Origin: Phytophthora sp. 'mugwort'
Lineage: Eukaryota; Oomycota; Peronosporomycetes; Peronosporales; Peronosporaceae
Direction: 5' to 3'
Assembly: GCA_033558025.1 (NCBI GenBank)
Contig: JAUCEF010000001.1
Location: 3,658,001-3,722,000, forward strand
DNA: 64,000 nucleotides
Under the pieces are notes generated by a model. The model saw only the letters and a list, made by a program, of their open reading frames with translations. It ran no database searches and was not told where the DNA came from. How positions within the stretch are numbered: the stretch's first letter is position 1; the number at the start of each line of letters is the position of its first letter. Of the stretch, positions 48,845-59,900 are shown piece by piece. A program made the position numbers and the translations under genes.

Positions 48845-50092
48845 TTAAACGTCGTTCGTCAGCGACATCAGACCGCGGTGCTCATCAGCATCGCCGTGGA
48901 TCTCGTCCACTAAGGCGCGAACGGCCTTCGTGACCTCTTCGGGTTTCTCGTGATGAATGCAGTGGCCAGCATCATTAACCACGAGGTGAACGCTCCGTTT
49001 GCTTACACTGTGTGCCAGTTTGGTCTGTGCGTCGAGCCACTTGCGCTCCAAGTCCGCAAGAGTCTTGGGGGTCACGCCCGTCTGCATCTTCATGCTGTCA
49101 AACATGCCAGCCTTGCCGTGCGAGAGTACGACGCACGGAAACTCAAACGGCAGAAGTCCCGCTGCAGCGTCCCGGAAGCGCTGCTCCGTCTCTGGGATAG
49201 CCTGGTTCTCGCGCAACGCGCCTTCGCGGTGAGCCGGCGAGGGCACGAAATACTGCACGTACGGTAGCGCAACAGGAGAGTATTTCGCCTCAGACTTGGT
49301 GTGTTGCACCACATTAATCAGCCGGATCAGACCAAATCGCGAGAGTCGCAGTACCATCTCGCCGTTGTTGTCCATCTCTGACAGCGTCTTGTGTACAACC
49401 TCCGAGACGCTCTCCAGCTCGCCGCGTAAGTTCTCCTGCAGTGCGTCCACGAGCACGAGTCCTTCGCACTTAGGTCCATGACCGCCCGCCTTTAACTCCT
49501 CAGCCAGCTCTCTCATGTTGTAGCCTCCAGCTCCGTGGGCCACCAGCACCATCTTCCCCGTCACGTTAAGCTTCTCCAGAATCTGCTTGTACTCGTTAAC
49601 GATCTGCGTGGACGTTCTGGGCAGCACGCCGGGCTTGGAGAAGCCCAGTCCGGGGCGATCAATGCTGATGACAGTGGCGAATTTGGCCACGCCGTCCGCC
49701 ACCTTGTCCCAGTCGAAGGACGTCTCCCCCACGCCACCGTCGAACAGGACCGTCACGTCTCCGTCGCCACGGCGCTGCACGTGCACGTCGGTTGGTTCTC
49801 CGTCGGGTCCGGAGACCTGCAACATGAATCCCGGCGGGTTCATTGGGTTTAACGTCTTGACCGTCTCAATCACGAAGCCGCCGGACGCGACGAGCGCCGC
49901 AGTTACCGCCAGCCCGCCGAGCATGAGCTTTCCCACCTCCTTGAGCTCCTTGACCACCATCTGCTTGGTGGGGCGCACGGTGGCGCGAGGCTCCGGTGCT
50001 GCCGGCTTGGCCGCCTTCTTGGACAGGCGCCGTGCATAGGCAGCGGGCCTTGAAGCCGCGGCACGCAGAGGACGTCCCAGCCGCACGAACAT
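48845..50092 (-). CDS. Alpha/beta-hydrolase-fold protein lacking the nucleophile Ser, mitochondrial-type N-terminus
   Basis: 415 aa from the ATG at 50092; the upstream frame has only non-ATG codons. The Arg/Ala-rich N-terminus (MFVRLGRPLRAAASRPAAYA then RRLSKKA) looks like a mitochondrial presequence, and a hydrophobic segment (MLGGLAVTAALVASGGFVI) follows. The hydrolase fold shows VLFDGGVGETSFDW (oxyanion region), SIDRPGLGFS, the nucleophile elbow and DAGHCIHHEKPEEV with the His. At the elbow the sequence is VAHGAGGYNM where family members have an H-S-x-G-G arrangement, so residue 187 is Gly, not Ser. The fold is kept but classic Ser-hydrolase chemistry is unlikely. Role unknown. Confidence 0.82.
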   Translation of the reverse strand: MFVRLGRPLRAAASRPAAYARRLSKKAAKPAAPEPRATVRPTKQMVVKELKEVGKLMLGGLAVTAALVASGGFVIETVKTLNPMNPPGFMLQVSGPDGEPTDVHVQRRGDGDVTVLFDGGVGETSFDWDKVADGVAKFATVISIDRPGLGFSKPGVLPRTSTQIVNEYKQILEKLNVTGKMVLVAHGAGGYNMRELAEELKAGGHGPKCEGLVLVDALQENLRGELESVSEVVHKTLSEMDNNGEMVLRLSRFGLIRLINVVQHTKSEAKYSPVALPYVQYFVPSPAHREGALRENQAIPETEQRFRDAAAGLLPFEFPCVVLSHGKAGMFDSMKMQTGVTPKTLADLERKWLDAQTKLAHSVSKRSVHLVVNDAGHCIHHEKPEEVTKAVRALVDEIHGDADEHRGLMSLTNDV

Positions 50093-50766
50093 CTTGGTTA
50101 TGATATTGTGAACACCGACCAATATGTCCAGCTCGGTTAGGCCATTTTGGATGGGTAGAAAATATAATAAAACAGGGTAGTAGAAAAACTAAATCAGAGT
50201 TCTGGATGTAAAACTTCATTGTGCAAATCTAAAGCATAGGACACCACGAGCTTTTATAACTCCGCTATTAATGCGCGGATCGAGTCTCGAATGAGCCAAT
50301 ACTGGGCCCAAAAATTTAAGCTTTTTGAATAGTAATACGTATAGTTATTCATTGTTTAATAATAATAGCGACATCGACATCGTTATATATATAGCGATGA
50401 CCTCGAATGTCCAGTGTTAAATGGGCATTCGAGCGATTTGACGCTAAATCCACGGCAGCATGTGATATGTGAACAGGGATTGAGATACAACAAATCGGAC
50501 TGACGCTCTGTTTATATATAATAAAAAGGGCTACGTCGTAAATATAGGGCCTAGAAAAAATTGGCTATAAAGCAGCCGATTTGCAAAAAATAGGGCATAT
50601 CATGTGACGTTCACAATACCTACTGAGAGGAATAATTGACGATCAAAATGATTTACTTTAGTTACTATTGTCATATGATTTATTGTAGTTTTTGTCTGTG
50701 TGATGTATCTTAGTTAATTGGGATTTGTCCTAGAACGTGTTTGGCTGTTTAATTCAAGGCTTCAGC
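50093..50766. other. AT-rich intergenic region, no gene seen
   Basis: About 670 bp, AT-rich, with several TATATA runs near 50380-50400 and 50510-50525. Lies between two minus-strand genes; no supported ORF. Confidence 0.3.
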
Positions 50767-52059
50767 TTAGCCTAGCAGGGAAGTGTCCAGGACGAGGCCG
50801 ACAGTGGAGCCCAGTACGAGACCTAGGTTCAGGAAGAAGCTGGTAATGGGGCCGATGACGTGTTGCTCCTCAGGCTGTACGCTTTCACTCACGAAGATGA
50901 TGGTCAAAGCGCCAAGATAACCGTTCCCGAGTCCCAGGATTAGGACGCAGAGCACGGAGCAAATGTCGCTCTGGAGCCACCACTCCTTGACAATGCCGAT
51001 GATGATCGGCACCAAGATGAACCGCGCGATGATCGGCATCCAGATATTGCTGGGTTTAAGGCCGAGACGGTGGTTAACGACGAACCGCCCGACGCAGTCG
51101 AACGTCGAAAAAATTGTGAGTAGGATCAACGACCACCAACCGTTCTCCTGGAGCGATGGGAAGTTGTATGTCTTGATCTCCGTGATAAGTGGTGGCCACA
51201 CCGACAGACTGGCGAGATAGACGCACAGAATAAGTAGCTCCAAGTGCCAAACCTTCGTTAGGACGGACCACTTGCTCGTGTCGACAGTCTGGTGCTTCTC
51301 CGTGAGCACAACCGATTCTCGCATGATCTCAACGCCGCTGTCTCCTACCGTGGCAAGGTACTTCTTCGTGATTCTCAGTCTCATAACTTTGTAGTATGCC
51401 CCGATACAGAGCGCAATAGTGAGCGCACCCGTGTAGAAGTAAATGAGCGACGACGCCAGCAGTTGGTCCGTCGGGAAAACGAGCTTGGTCACATCGCGAT
51501 AGATACTTCCGATGAGGGCGCTCAGTCCGATGCCTAGTTGGAAGCTTTCTTGGACACGTTGAGGATAATGTGACACGAGCGCAATAGCGCAACTATCAAT
51601 GAAAGCGGTGGCGATCGCCGCCACCGCCGTCGCACCGAGGACTGCGATTGAGTTGGCACGGTCCGATGTCAGAAAGAAATAGGATGTGGGCACGAAGACA
51701 AGCACGACCAGCTGACCGACGAAGCCACCGACGATGCGGATGGTGTACTGCGGCTTCCCGAAGACCATGACGAGGAACGATAGGAACGTTAGATTTGTGT
51801 ACATGAAGACGGAGGTGATGGCGAACTCGATGTTGTAGTCAGGAAATAGCATATTCCAGTAGTCGACTGGTTGGGTAAGCGCCGAGAACGGGAATAGGAA
51901 GCCGATGCCCACCAGTGCAAACAACCAGCAGGCCATCGTCTCTTCACGCCCTTCGAGTTCGGAGCTCTGCTCGATGTCTTGGTTCTCGACTGGGCTATTG
52001 ACATGACTGGAGTACGACGAGAAGTGAACTTCTGGACTACGTGGCGCCGACGTAGACAT
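50767..52059 (-). CDS. Equilibrative nucleoside transporter (ENT/SLC29 family)
   Basis: 430 aa from the ATG at 52059; the upstream frame lacks an ATG. After a polar, Ser/Glu-rich N-terminus of ~55 residues come about eleven hydrophobic segments. ENT-like features include the TM1 region MACWLFALVGIGFLFPFSAL, a segment ITSVFMYTNLTFLSFLVMV, the TM5 area ESFQLGIGLSALIGSIYRDV (a conserved ENT position), a central cytoplasmic loop, and later LTIFSTFDCVGRFV and LGLGNGYLGALTIIF. Such carriers move nucleosides or nucleobases across membranes; parasitic oomycetes may use them for salvage, which is inference. Confidence 0.87.
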   Translation of the reverse strand: MSTSAPRSPEVHFSSYSSHVNSPVENQDIEQSSELEGREETMACWLFALVGIGFLFPFSALTQPVDYWNMLFPDYNIEFAITSVFMYTNLTFLSFLVMVFGKPQYTIRIVGGFVGQLVVLVFVPTSYFFLTSDRANSIAVLGATAVAAIATAFIDSCAIALVSHYPQRVQESFQLGIGLSALIGSIYRDVTKLVFPTDQLLASSLIYFYTGALTIALCIGAYYKVMRLRITKKYLATVGDSGVEIMRESVVLTEKHQTVDTSKWSVLTKVWHLELLILCVYLASLSVWPPLITEIKTYNFPSLQENGWWSLILLTIFSTFDCVGRFVVNHRLGLKPSNIWMPIIARFILVPIIIGIVKEWWLQSDICSVLCVLILGLGNGYLGALTIIFVSESVQPEEQHVIGPITSFFLNLGLVLGSTVGLVLDTSLLG

Positions 52060-52809
52060 TGCGGTGGTCGCAGCTTCGTCTCGAAATGCGAAGTGAGAGT
52101 CCGGTACTTGGAAGGGTCTGCGTCGATGACTGGACGGCGCTGCCCGGTTTAACAATGAAACACGTTGTATGGTTGAAGTGATCGTCTTTGTCGGACAGGC
52201 TTGAATGTGCTGACGCGGGGTTCGTGGTAACTGTTACTAGTCTAGTATAGTGTAAGCATAGTAGCAAACAGACCGATGCTTACCAGTAGGAAGCACCGGT
52301 GTGCTTGCTGCAAAGCACGCATGTTGTTGTATTTTGCATAGACAGGTTTCCTCCGTTGGTGAGTGGGTATTTCGCAATGCGAAATTCGCATTCACGATTA
52401 TAATGGGATATCCATAGGCACACATACTCACGCTCTATCTTCGTTTAATTTTTCAAGCCGCCTTTTCGAAGACTTTATGGAAATGATTTATGCTTCAACG
52501 AGCATGAAGCAAGCAGTTCATTTGTGTGCATTAAATCCTCTTGGGGGGGACGAGATGTCCCGTACGGCACTTATGTATATGAGCGCATTTTGTGCGCAGA
52601 CCTTCTGGGGCTTTTGTAAGGACCTATCCGTTGTAAACGCAAGCATGAACTGAAACAGTATACCCAAGCTTTGCGCGCGTTTTGATATTCACACTATTTG
52701 TACCAATTGTCCAGTTATTGCTTTTTCAAGGTTAACCTGGTTTATGTATTGTACGTAATTCCAGGACGCAACCTGCGGCCAGCAGACCACACCACCGAAT
52801 TACCCTATC
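52060..52809. other. Divergent intergenic region, no gene seen
   Basis: About 750 bp between the minus-strand transporter and the plus-strand TPR gene, presumably holding both promoters. ORFs here (for example 52363-52653) have no recognisable domain. Confidence 0.3.
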
Positions 52810-53898
52810 ATGCTGCAGCGCCGCGTCCTGCTGGCGGCTTCCGCTGCGCTGCTCCGTCGCGCTCCTTCGTCCTCCGCTTCACATGTGACGCTCAATGGTC
52901 TGGCCGCGCGGTGTTGCTCGACCGCCTCGTCAGACCCGCCCAAGCGCACGGTGCAGGTGCTGCACAACAAGCCACAAACGAGTTACGTCCAGGTGGAGCA
53001 AGACATCGCCGTCATGCAGCGCGAGATCCGCGACGCCTACAAGTGCGTTTCGTTACACAGTGATTAAACGGCACAGGATCTGTCGATTCATTGTTAAACG
53101 ACCGTCAACTGACGTCTCTAACGTAAGTTATGACCTTTTTCATTTTGCAGCTCCGGCAATTACCAAGCCGCGCTGGAAGCCGGCCTGGAATGCCGCGACT
53201 TGGTCAAGTCGCACTTCGGAGAGAACCACCCGGTGTACGCCAGTACAGTGACCAACATCGCGCTCATGTACAAGAATCTGGGCCAAATGGAAGAAGCCGT
53301 AGAGTCCTACGAGTTCGCGCTACAAACGTACAAGGCCAGCGTGGGCGAGCAGCACGCGTCCTTTGCCACGACGCTCTACAATCTCGGACTTGTGTACCGC
53401 GCGCAGTCCATCTCCAGCGCTGGCATGGAGCGTGTGAGTGCGCTGCACCGCGCGCTGGAGTGCTTTGAGGAGTCGCTTAAGATCCGACGCAACATCCTCG
53501 AGCCGGGCCACCCGGACGTCGCGCTCAGCATGAGCAACATGGGCGTCATCCATTGGCAGAACAAGCAGCCGGACAAGGCTTTCGCTGCTCTCAGTGAGGC
53601 AGTTGAGCTGCTAGAGAAGAAGGTGGGACCCACGAGCTCACTTACGGCACTAGCGAAGAACAACCTCGCGTACGCTAAGAAGGAGGCGCGCAAGTACGAT
53701 GAAGCCATTAAGCTGTACGAAGAGGTGTTGAGTGTGCGGAAGCAGGTACTCGGCTCGACGCATAACGAGACGATCATGGCGCGTCATAACCTTGCCGAGG
53801 CCTATCGCTCAAGTGGAAACGAGGACAAAGCGGTGGAAATCCAGAACGAGATTCTAGAGCTCTTCGACGCCGAACTAGGGCCAGAGGACAAGAAGTAG
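52810..53898 (+). CDS. TPR protein with mitochondrial-type N-terminus, two exons
   Basis: Exon 1 (52810-53042) encodes an Arg/Ala/Ser-rich presequence-like start (MLQRRVLLAASAALLRRAPS). A GTGCGT donor at 53043 and a TTTTGCAG acceptor ending at 53150 define a 108-nt intron, with the split codon restoring AsnSerGlyAsnTyr. Exon 2 (53151-53898) encodes consecutive TPRs of the kinesin-light-chain-like type, each ~42 residues: HPVYASTVTNIALMYKNLGQ, ASFATTLYNLGLVYRAQ, HPDVALSMSNMGVIHWQNKQ, SLTALAKNNLAYAKKEARK, and NETIMARHNLAEAYRSSGNE. Total 326 aa. A likely scaffold in the mitochondrion; partner unknown. Convergent with the RME-8-like gene, 97 bp away. Confidence 0.85.
53043..53150 (+). other. Intron in the TPR gene (108 nt)
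   Basis: GTGCGT at the 5' end, pyrimidine-rich TTTTTCATTTTGCAG at the 3' end. Removing it joins an exon of 233 nt to one of 748 nt and gives 327 codons including the stop. Confidence 0.85.
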
Positions 53899-53995
53899 AC
53901 GGACACGGACAGTGTTTTTGATATAAAAATGCTGGGATTTCTTACGTTAGGGTCGTGCGTTCATCTCACGGCGCTCTATTCAAACTTTCTTGTCT

Positions 53996-56900
53996 TTATC
54001 CAACCTTGTTGGGGTTGGCGTGAGGCGCCTTCAGCAATGCAGGCGCGTGTGGAGGCACCAGCAAACGGCGAAGATCCTCCGACGTGGCCTGCGTCGTGTC
54101 GCCATGGGTTTCCCATACCCGGGACGCAATAAGTAGGCTGGAAATGGCGCCGCCACTGCCTGGATTGGACGACAACACGGACAGAAATCGCGCCGCGTAC
54201 TGCTTGGTCGTCGTACTCTCGCCCATCTTGGACTTCGGCACGAGTGTGGACAGCAGGTTGAGCAGCGCTGCTGCAAGCTGCGAGCTCACTGCAGCCTTGG
54301 CAAATTCCGTGGCAGCCTGTGTGTGTCGCTTGAGAGGGATCATGTGCAAACACAGCAGAAGCTGCATCTCTGTCGAGTCGCCCAGCCACACATGCGGCAG
54401 TAGGTTTGACAAGCTCGCAGGGTCCATTCCCTTGACAAGGTTGTCGATGCAGGCAGGAATGAGACACAAATTGCCAAGCAACTGTAGCGTCACTCGAGCT
54501 AACTGACCCTCGGTCGACGCCTCGGTGCGAGCAAGATTCTTGTACACGACCTGGAACGCACTCTTGATAAAGGGAGGAACGACAGTCGCCAACGGATCCA
54601 CACACTTGCCACTGAACGAAAGCATATGCACACATTCCATGCAACGAAGCTGTAGCAGTGGTGCATTTGCAAAGGAAAATCCCTGAGGTTGTGTCTCGTG
54701 GTCCAGCACAAACAACAGCGTCAGTAGTCCGTCGGTCTGAATAACCTGGACGTCCATGTCGGGCGTATACTGCAGTAAATTCCTGATAGCCGTAGCGACA
54801 GGTAATAAACGTTGAAGTAATACACTCTCTAGTGCCTGCGGCTGGGCGCGAACACCCGAGATGTCGTATGACAGTGCAGCCAGCAGACCGTGCATCACAT
54901 GTCCACTCACAGTACGGTTCTCCAGCTCCGCTGCGGCCGCAGCAGCAGCTTGGATCTCCTTCTTCGTTGTTGGCTTCGGCTTGTACATATCAGCACGACT
55001 TCCATTGCCATTCACAGTTCCAGCAATCTGAGAGAGGATACCATTCTTCGGATTCTCATTGAAAAAGTTGACATAAATGCCCGCCACGCACAACTCTTCT
55101 TTCTGAGCCGTGTACATGAAGTACGGTGGCAATTCAAACACCTTGTGCACTTCTTCGTCGCTTTGATCCAAGCTTGTGTGGAATTGGATGGCACGCTGAG
55201 CAAGACTGATCAACTCTTTTCGCATGCGTTCAGTCCACATCACGTGCGGTTCGCGAACTTCAGTCGCCAGTACATCCAGCATTTTAATCGGGCCTGCGCG
55301 ACGCAAGATGTCTACCAGTGGACGCGTAAAGACCTGCTCAATTGTAGTTTGCATCCGTTTGACAAACACAGCAATCGACTCCTCTTTTGCGTTGGCTTCC
55401 AAAATCCGTCCCAGCGCTTTCGCCGCGCCAATGCTGATACGCTGTGTGTCTCCGTCGCTGTCATCATTATTCGGTTGGTAGTGAAATAACAGGAGCGTCA
55501 AATACCAGAGGATTCCATGCTCAGCAAGCTGCAGCAACAGAACTTCTGCCATTTCGCCTGAACTTCCAGCCATTTCGTACACGATTTGGAGGGACAAATC
55601 CGTAGCTAAGCGATCACCTCCTTGTGAGAGAAAGCGTGTCAAGCAAGGCAACAAGTCAATAGACTGTGCAGCTGCCGACACACGTCCATTCGGCTGATTC
55701 AGAACGTTCACGAGAGCTTCTAACACCCAGTGAGTGATCATATTCGGCGTACATCCATCGACAGTACTCAATGCTTCTTGGTTGTGGAAAAGCAACTGAA
55801 GCGAGTTGCATAGCACGCGCAATCCCAGCCCAGAGCTACATTCGTGAGCGTTCTCATCCGAAATACCAACGGCCAAATTGATCACACGAATGGCACTCCC
55901 AAAAGCTTTCACGAAGGTTGTCTTTGTCGCAATGGCGTTTGACACATCAAAAAATGTCTTGGTCGAGTTAACGCGGTTGTCCTTCAGCTCCGTGATACAC
56001 CGCTCCAGGGCCTCCAGAAAATATGAAAAGTTTTGCAAGTTCGTGATACTTGACGAGTCGGGAAAACGACGCAAAAGCAGCGCAGTGGCGTCTAGCAACT
56101 CAACTGCATCGAACACTGTAAGAAGTTTTGTGGATTGGCCTTCGCTGGCTATTGCCCCGCGGGTGGTTAACAGCAATCCTGGGTGCACCCAGCGTCGAAT
56201 TGAATCCAGTATGGCCCGTAAGAAAGCAGCTTCGTCATTGATTGGCCACCCAGGAAAGTTCTTTTCATCCAGAAGGTTATGTAGGTAGTACTGGTAACAC
56301 TGTAGTGCGTGGACTTCCTTCGGGTACTGGATCAACGCAATGCAAGCCTTGTGTTCCGAGCCCTCGTTCTCGGAAATGTAAAACATGCCGCTTTCATCAG
56401 TATGACGTTCCATGAATTTCTCAATGTACGACACCATTTGGCTACGCATATTCGCATTCCAAACCACCTCCGGGTTGCTCGCGTCCGAGAACAGCGCCGT
56501 CGCAAATCGTCGCGGTCCATGACGCAACAGCTGAGCAACCATCGACACAGGCAACACTCGCACCAACCAGCTTCTCAAGCAGATTCGCGTCAGGGGATCA
56601 GGAGAGAAAACACCTTTCTTGTTTTCTCCCTTTTGTTTGTCATCAATGAGATGTGGTACGTCCAGTCCAGATTGCCGCAAATGGATGTGAGAAATAAGAC
56701 GTGCCGCGATCGACATTTCTTCCACATCTTGGGAAAAACGGAGCAAGTAATAAAAGATGCCAGAGGCATGAAGGTTCGGGATGATGGCCTCATTGTGTCG
56801 AACAAGAAGTCGAATCAAGCCGAGGCATTTTTTGAAAACAATGCGATTCGGACAGTCCAGAAGTCCTACCAAGAATCGGAGTGTCTGATCTTCACACAGC

Positions 56901-59900
56901 CGACGTTTAATGGAGCTAATCGGACTCACCCCCGAGCCTTCAAAATGCGTAAGACGTCCATATTTCGGAAAACGGATATCCTGATACATGTGTCCTTCTT
57001 CTTCTGCGGTATGGCAATCAATGAGTCGACTGAGTACACTTAAACAGGTCTGCATAATCATTGAACCACTCATGGCACCGCAATGCTCTGCTACAACGGT
57101 CACACGACTGGGCTCCTCCTCATGAACACTGTCATCATCGCGATGTGCATACGTCGGTGAGACGGAGTGACTCGAAATTATGGAGCTTTCTGCACCAGAC
57201 TCTTCCAGAGCATCGATCGTCCTCTTTGCCATATCCCTCTCGTCATCATAGTCCTCATCGTACTCGTCGTACTCGCCTTTATCGTCAGCGTAATCCGTGT
57301 CGTCGTCGACATCGACATCGTCGTTCTCATCTAGCGATGCATCTAGCTCAGCTTGAACGTCAGTTGCAGGCTCTACGATATACTCTTTCTCGGAATCGTT
57401 GGGTCCTTGGAGAACGACCAGCGGCTTCGCTTCACGCAGCAAATTCAACACCATTGTCACGTTATCTCTTTCACGTAAAAACCGCGACACGTTTAACGCG
57501 CTCGAGAGCACACGATCCACGAACAGCATGATATTGCCACGGACAACCAGCGGCCACCGTCGGTCCTCGCCATCTTTGCTTATCATCATGCTCACTCGCA
57601 GGAAATGATTCAAGAACATCAGCGAACCCAATTCGTTGAAATGACGCTCGTATAGCTGGATCATGACCTTCAGTACCAGCAAACGAATGTCGGACTGATC
57701 AACGTCACCGAGTGTATCCGCTGAGGAATACCATTCTCCGTTCTGCAGTTTTTTCGTCAAAGCGCTACGATCTTCAGCCAACAATCGATAATACAGCAGC
57801 GTCATGAACTTCTCCGCTCCATCAATTTCTTCCACCAACACACCACGATCGTCAAGAATGTTTGCGAGGTAATACGGACCAACCTTCACCTCACTCTCCA
57901 GACACTCGTAATCGATACGGAATTCATTGCAATTCCACGCCACAAACCACCGCGGCGTATTCTTGGCGCTTTTCTTTTTCTTCTTTGCCAGGTGGGCAGT
58001 GCGAAAGTCTTCATGGGCGTCTTGATCGCCCTGTTTAGGCTCTGAGGTATCACCAGGGCGTATTATACTGTTGGATCGAGAAATAAATCCGTTTTCATCG
58101 GTGTAGTTCTCGTCGCTGTCGTAGTTGTCATCATCTAAACCGCCGTCACTCTCGACATCATCAGACGTGTCGGGATTCAGTAGGAACGAAAGCGGCATGT
58201 ACCTAGCGAATCGGTTGGATGATGAGATCGTTCCTTTCATCATTTCAACGGCTAGTCGGCTTTCAGAGCCATTTTGCAAGAACTCAAAAAGAAACGGGGC
58301 GAAGTTTGCATGCTGTGGGTCGTGGCGAAGCCTGTTTGCTTGATACGCGTCCCATTCAGTCTCGGTATGGTCAGTGGCAAGTGGGTCCGTGTAAAGATAC
58401 CCCAGATATTTTAACCGGTACAAGTCCAGTGTGCTCATTTCTGCCTGAAGCTTACGAATCAGCTCTTCAACAGCATTAGGTCCCCACACAAGATCTTTAG
58501 TCGCATAAGTTTTACCTAGTCGGTCAAAAAATTCGGGCAAAAGTACAGCGTACTTAACGTTTCGCGCCAAACGAGCACGCGTATTAATCCCATAGCTCAT
58601 TTTGCTGCGTCCACTTTCCGTTGCATTCGTGATATCACGCCGATTTCCATTCTTATGCGACGTACTGTTGTTTTTAGCGTAAAGCTCGGGATTTGCAGTC
58701 GGTAGATGCCTTCCAAACTCGTCATACTCGAGCTGGTTAGTTTTCTGGTCGTCCAGTAGTGCGTGTGGGAAAATATTTCGAATTACGTAAGATGAGCGAG
58801 GATTTTCATGCGTGAGAAGTGCTACCAACTGGGACGAGATTCGGCGCTGAGCCTTGTCTTGAGTATACAGCGCCAAGTAAAGCTGCCAAACCAGAGCCCC
58901 ATGCTTTCGTGCGAAATCCTGAATCAGCTCCACGAGCTCAGTAGGCTGCTCCAAAATGTGCACCTTCACCAAAATTGACGAGCACTTCGTGATTGAAAAA
59001 CTCAATGACCGGTTGAACAAGAACAGAGCATGGTGGCGCGAAAAATCATCAACCTTCATGGCTCGAAGGATATCCCTCGCCACTCTCTCCGGGGTTGCCT
59101 TCTTTCCGCTCGACAAGCAAACCTCGAGCGTTTGCAGAACCATGGCAAGGACAAGATAGTCCAATCCCAGTTGAGAATACGCCAGTGCATTTGCCATACT
59201 GCGTTCAGTGTTGGACATTGCCGCCACCGATGGGAATCCATGGTTCGATCCTGATTTAACCAAAAAAGTGGAATGCAGTGGTATGCGGCCCACTCGATTC
59301 GTCCTCGACAGATCAAATGCGCGAGACACGTACATCCTGCTATGATACTTGGTGAATATTGCTCGACGATTGGCTGTTTCGGACTTCAAGCTGCGAGTAT
59401 CAGAGTAATTCACCACCATATACTTGATGACGCACGCCGCTGCAAAGCTCACCTCCTCCATCGGAGAATGAAGCAACTCCATGATTACTTCGATGCTGTT
59501 CTTGTACTGCGAGCTCGGAATTTCCTCAAAGACCCCACGCGTGCAAAGCAGCCGCTGGATTGCCAACAGCAGCTCCACTTGGAACTCCGTGGTCGGGATT
59601 GGAGCGTCAGTGTTGGAAGGGCTATTGAGCTGGGCCACAGAATAATCTTTGAAATTTTCCAACAACTTCATCAGACTCGCAAACGCACGTCGATCACGCT
59701 GGCGCAGACCTCCCAACGGGATATTGCGGTTAAACTGGACCAGTTGGTGGTGGATGAGCGAAATGCTCTCGTTCGTCACGAGATTCGGAATAAAGTTCAA
59801 ATTAACCAGCTTACGCAGCAAAATATCTTCCCATTCAGGGTGGACCTCAGTGCCCCACGTTCCCTCCTTGCATGCAATTTTCGTTTCCTCTGTTGACCAC

